From Clostridia bacterium (lineage in GTDB: Bacteria > Bacillota > Clostridia > Christensenellales > Borkfalkiaceae), in the NCBI GenBank assembly GCA_017505675.1, contig JAFVOV010000072.1, positions 1 through 6,497 of the forward strand: DNA of 6,497 bases. Reading direction: 5' to 3'. Below the pieces are notes generated by a model, which saw nothing but the letters and a program-made list of their open reading frames with translations, was not told where the DNA came from and ran no database searches. Positions 4,099-6,497 of this stretch are shown here, one piece after another. A program made the translations under genes and the position numbers. Positions within the stretch are counted from its first letter, which is position 1. Every line of letters starts with the position of its first letter.

Positions 4099-6054
4099 CT
4101 ACATTTTACGCCGTTTTGCAACGATTTTTTTATTTTCACAGCACAATTTATCAACAAGCATAAATTCCGCACGTCTATCGCCCAAATTAACCCCTACTAC
4201 TTTAATTTTAACTTTCTGCCCTAACCTAAAAGTAGTTTTCCCGTCAGATAAAGTGTAATTTTTTTCGTCGTGTGTTAGGCGCTTACGCGAACTTATAGTT
4301 TCAGATTTTACCAAGCCTTCAACGCCACTATCAAGTTCAACGAATATGCCAAAATTCATAACACCGCTGATTACGCCGTCAAACTCTTCCCCTATAAAAT
4401 CGCTTATATATAAAAGTTTATAATATTCGTCAACTGCGCGCTCTGCTTCCGTTGCATTCTTTTCCATTTCAGAAGACTGTTTTGCAGCGTCAAAAACAAA
4501 TTCGCCATACCTTTCTTCTAAATTGTTTTTCCCCGATAAAAGGTCCTTTATTATTCTATGAATAACTAAATCAGGATAGCGCCTTATCGGTGAAGTAAAG
4601 TGACAATAATGGTCAAGCGAAAGCCCGAAATGCCCCGTGTCTATAGGTGAATATTTAGCCTTTTGCATTGACCTTAACATAACCCTATTTATAAGCGTAT
4701 AAGCGGGCGTACCTTCTGCATTTTTTAATATCGATTGAAAATCTTTAGAAAAAATTTCGTCACGCTTTCTTTTTGCGTTTATACCAAGCCCTGCTAAAAA
4801 CGCGTAAAAATTTTCAAGTTTTTCTTCAGTTGGGTCTTCGTGAACGCGGTAAATAAAAGGTTTTTCTAAATAAAACATATATTCCGCAACGGTCACGTTT
4901 GCTAATATCATAAACTCTTCAATTATGCGGTGTGCTTTATCTCTTGGCGCAGGTTTAACCACAATTTCACCTTGATTATCAACGTAAATTGCGCTTTCTT
5001 TAACGTCTAAATCTATACTTCCGTCTAAATCCCTACGCTCTATCAATATATCGGCAAGTTCGTTCATTAAAAGAATATCTTTAACTATACTTTTATATTC
5101 ATTTATAAGCGTTTTATCACCGTCAATAATTTTTTGAACTTTATTATAAGTTAAGCGCGCTGTGCTTTTAATAACGGCAGGGGTAATCTCATAGTCTACC
5201 ACCTTTCCTTCTTTATTAACCGTCATCACGCAAGAAAGAGTAAGTCTTTCAACGCCTTCTTTTAACGAACAAACGTCGTTACAGAGCGTTTCTGGTAGCA
5301 TAGGAATAACCCTTTCAGGAAAATACACGCTAGTTGCGCGCGTAAACGCTTCTTTATCTATTGCGCCACCGCCTTTTACGTAATGGCTTACGTCCGCAAT
5401 ATGCACGCCTAAAAGGTATTTACCACCGCGAAGTTGCTTTATAGAAACGGCGTCGTCAAAGTCGCGCGCGTCTTCACCGTCGATAGTGAAAGTTGTTAGA
5501 CCGCGAAAGTCTTTTCTATTTTCTAAATCTTTTTCCGTTACGGTTTCATTTAAGGCGTTTGCTTCAGATAAAACTTCTTTGGGGAATTTATCAGGCAAAT
5601 TAAAAGAACGCAGAATAGATTTTAATTCGGCTTTTCTTTCAAACTGTCTGCCTAAAACTTCCGTTATTATACCTTCCGGATTTTGTTTTTTTGGGTAGGA
5701 TAAAATTTTGCAAACCACCTTATCGCCTGCTTTTGCCCTAACGCCTTTACCAAAAGGAATAAAAATATCGTTATAATACTTGCGCTCGTCAGGCGAAACG
5801 AAACCACCACTTTTGCAAGTAAAATAAGTTCCTACAAGTTCAGTTATACCGCGTTTTAAAATCTTTAAAACGCGCGCGGTAGTTCTTGCGCCGTCCCCAT
5901 CAGTAGTTTCAGCAAGCACCGTATCGCCGTGCATTGCGCCTTTCAAATCAGAATGCGGAATAAAATAATCTTCTTTTCCGTCTTCTAACGGTATTAAGAA
6001 CGCATAACCGCGTTCGTTGCCCTGAAGTTTACCTTCAATAATTTCTCTTTTCAT
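4099..6054 (-). CDS. rnr: Ribonuclease R (RNase II/RNB family 3'-5' exoribonuclease)
   Basis: RNase R degrades structured RNA from the 3' end and removes non-stop mRNAs released by trans-translation. Domain order over 651 residues: first cold-shock domain (about 8-65, GKLQGNERGYAFLIP), second cold-shock domain (about 70-135, VGTYFTCKSGGFVSPD), RNB catalytic domain (about 180-505) and S1 domain (about 556-635, FDGVISGVMNFGIFVEL), then a short basic tail KKIVAKRRKM. The catalytic acidic cluster is IDGEDARDFDD with Asp192, Asp198, Asp200 and Asp201; HFTSPIRRYPDL (Arg491, Arg492) is the second RNB signature. The usual N-terminal helix-turn-helix of about 60-80 residues is absent. The start follows AGGTGAT directly and is only 21 nt after the secG terminator, which leaves no space for such a domain. 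The gene stands ahead of smpB, the normal Firmicutes arrangement. Confidence 0.96.
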   Translation of the reverse strand: MKREIIEGKLQGNERGYAFLIPLEDGKEDYFIPHSDLKGAMHGDTVLAETTDGDGARTTARVLKILKRGITELVGTYFTCKSGGFVSPDERKYYNDIFIPFGKGVRAKAGDKVVCKILSYPKKQNPEGIITEVLGRQFERKAELKSILRSFNLPDKFPKEVLSEANALNETVTEKDLENRKDFRGLTTFTIDGEDARDFDDAVSIKQLRGGKYLLGVHIADVSHYVKGGGAIDKEAFTRATSVYFPERVIPMLPETLCNDVCSLKEGVERLTLSCVMTVNKEGKVVDYEITPAVIKSTARLTYNKVQKIIDGDKTLINEYKSIVKDILLMNELADILIERRDLDGSIDLDVKESAIYVDNQGEIVVKPAPRDKAHRIIEEFMILANVTVAEYMFYLEKPFIYRVHEDPTEEKLENFYAFLAGLGINAKRKRDEIFSKDFQSILKNAEGTPAYTLINRVMLRSMQKAKYSPIDTGHFGLSLDHYCHFTSPIRRYPDLVIHRIIKDLLSGKNNLEERYGEFVFDAAKQSSEMEKNATEAERAVDEYYKLLYISDFIGEEFDGVISGVMNFGIFVELDSGVEGLVKSETISSRKRLTHDEKNYTLSDGKTTFRLGQKVKIKVVGVNLGDRRAEFMLVDKLCCENKKIVAKRRKM

Positions 6055-6070
6055 ATCACCTATACAAAAT

Positions 6071-6103
6071 AAAAACGGCGGTTCTGACAGAACCGCCGAA
6101 AAA
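6071..6103 (-). terminator. Strong intrinsic terminator between secG and rnr
   Basis: The 10-bp perfect stem CGGCGGTTCT/AGAACCGCCG (6076-6098) has a 3-nt loop, an A/T run on both sides and TTTTTATTTT following on the minus strand. It lies 17 nt behind the secG stop codon and 16 nt before the rnr ATG region. The symmetry of flanking runs would let it work in both directions. Confidence 0.9.
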
Positions 6104-6115
6104 CAACTTTTTTAA

Positions 6116-6412
6116 TTAAGCAGCAAAGAATGCAATAATAGCAAAACCGATACAAAGAACAACGAAAATAATACTGCTGATTACGGTAAGTTTTCTCATT
6201 CTATGTTCAAAAGTCTTACTTTTATTTTTGCCTAAAAAAGTTTCGGTTTGTCCGCCAAGCGCGCCAACACCCGAAGAGTTACCGGGCTGGAACAATACGA
6301 CCAAAATAACGAATATTGCGCAAATTGCCATAATTGCAAGCGCTATATATTTCAAATAGCCGTGCCAAACAGCACCAAAAGTACTAGCCATAAGCATATT
6401 CATCATATTCAT
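6116..6412 (-). CDS. secG: Preprotein translocase subunit SecG
   Basis: SecG is the small non-essential subunit of the SecYEG channel in the cytoplasmic membrane and assists SecA-driven protein export. The 98-residue product has two membrane segments, about 22-42 (IALAIMAICAIFVILVVLF) and 75-97 (LTVISSIIFVVLCIGFAII). They are joined by a glycine-rich cytoplasmic loop with QPGNSSGVGALGGQTETFLGKNKSKTFE, matching the family pattern of a G-rich loop ending in FGKxK and a basic stretch before the second helix. ATG at 6412 is preferred because AAGGAG lies 8 nt upstream; several further Met codons follow (residues 3, 4, 6, 8), so a slightly later start is possible. The gene has its own promoter and terminator and so may be mainly monocistronic. 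secG ahead of rnr-smpB is a common Firmicutes order. Confidence 0.94.
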   Translation of the reverse strand: MNMMNMLMASTFGAVWHGYLKYIALAIMAICAIFVILVVLFQPGNSSGVGALGGQTETFLGKNKSKTFEHRMRKLTVISSIIFVVLCIGFAIIAFFAA

Positions 6413-6425
6413 ATAATTATCTCCT

Positions 6426-6446
6426 TAAACGTTCATTCTAAACGTT
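6426..6446. repeat. Tandem 8-nt direct repeat TAAACGTT in the secG leader
   Basis: TAAACGTT occurs at 6426-6433 and again at 6439-6446, 13 nt apart, each containing the palindrome AACGTT. They lie between the predicted secG transcription start and its ribosome binding site. They may be a regulator site or coincidence. Confidence 0.3.
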
Positions 6447-6456
6447 ACTGTAGCAC

Positions 6457-6485
6457 ATTATATCAAAAAAAATTGTTTTTTTCAA
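6457..6485 (-). promoter_or_regulatory. Sigma-A promoter of secG (and probably the downstream operon)
   Basis: The minus strand shows -35 TTGAAA (6485-6480), a 17-nt spacer and a perfect -10 TATAAT (6462-6457) with the extended TGA in front. The predicted start is near 6450, giving a leader of about 38 nt with AAGGAG before the secG ATG. Just upstream ACTGT-AAA-ACAGT (6497-6485) forms a small inverted repeat touching the -35. This is the only strong promoter I can see for the whole secG-to-ssrA stretch. Confidence 0.88.
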
Positions 6486-6497
6486 CTGTTTTACAGT

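Noticed and set aside
5486..5698. Plus-strand 70-residue open frame opposite rnr
   Set aside because: It lies antisense within the conserved RNB region and shows no independent signals.
1..6497. CRISPR array, insertion sequence or defence island
   Set aside because: No regularly spaced repeats, transposase motifs, terminal inverted repeats with target duplication or defence-type proteins are visible. The genes are housekeeping or metabolic.

Overview
The window looks like chromosomal DNA of an AT-rich, low-GC Gram-positive bacterium, probably an uncultured or gut-type member of the Clostridia. Evidence for this is the secG-rnr-smpB-...-ssrA neighbourhood typical of Firmicutes, strong GGAG/GGTGAT Shine-Dalgarno sites, consensus sigma-A promoters with T-rich spacers, and protein sequences of clostridial type. 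This placement is an inference from style and gene order, not from a database match. Every gene I can support lies on the minus strand, so the window reads from right (6497) to left (1).

Layout in transcription order. (1) A near-perfect sigma-A promoter (6457-6485) drives secG (6116-6412), the small subunit of the Sec translocon, which is followed by a strong intrinsic terminator (6071-6103). (2) rnr (4099-6054, RNase R without the usual N-terminal helix-turn-helix domain), smpB (3619-4074, start corrected to an internal ATG), metY (2311-3597, O-acetylhomoserine sulfhydrylase) and metA (1380-2291, homoserine O-acetyltransferase) follow with gaps of only about 20-25 nt, as in one operon. (3) ssrA, the tmRNA gene (999-1349), was found by reading the minus strand: alanine-type acceptor stem with a G3-U wobble, encoded CCA, a recognisable PK1, and a tag reading frame for ANNNEVAFAA followed by TAG. 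(4) Positions 642-998 carry no protein gene. They hold a series of hairpins and terminators behind ssrA and then a consensus promoter. (5) That promoter drives an amidohydrolase gene (1-641) that is cut by the left window edge.

How the genes work together: SmpB, tmRNA and RNase R form the trans-translation (stalled ribosome rescue and non-stop mRNA decay) module. MetA and MetY are consecutive steps of methionine synthesis: homoserine to O-acetylhomoserine, then to homocysteine with sulfide. Glu111 of MetA predicts acetyl-CoA use, which fits an acetyl-specific MetY next door. The notable arrangement is that the methionine pair sits between smpB and ssrA, genes that are often adjacent in Firmicutes. 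No methionine-specific leader (SAM riboswitch or T-box) is visible in front of the pair.

I see no CRISPR array, insertion sequence, phage gene or defence system. The least explained part is the structured non-coding stretch downstream of the tmRNA (814-998).
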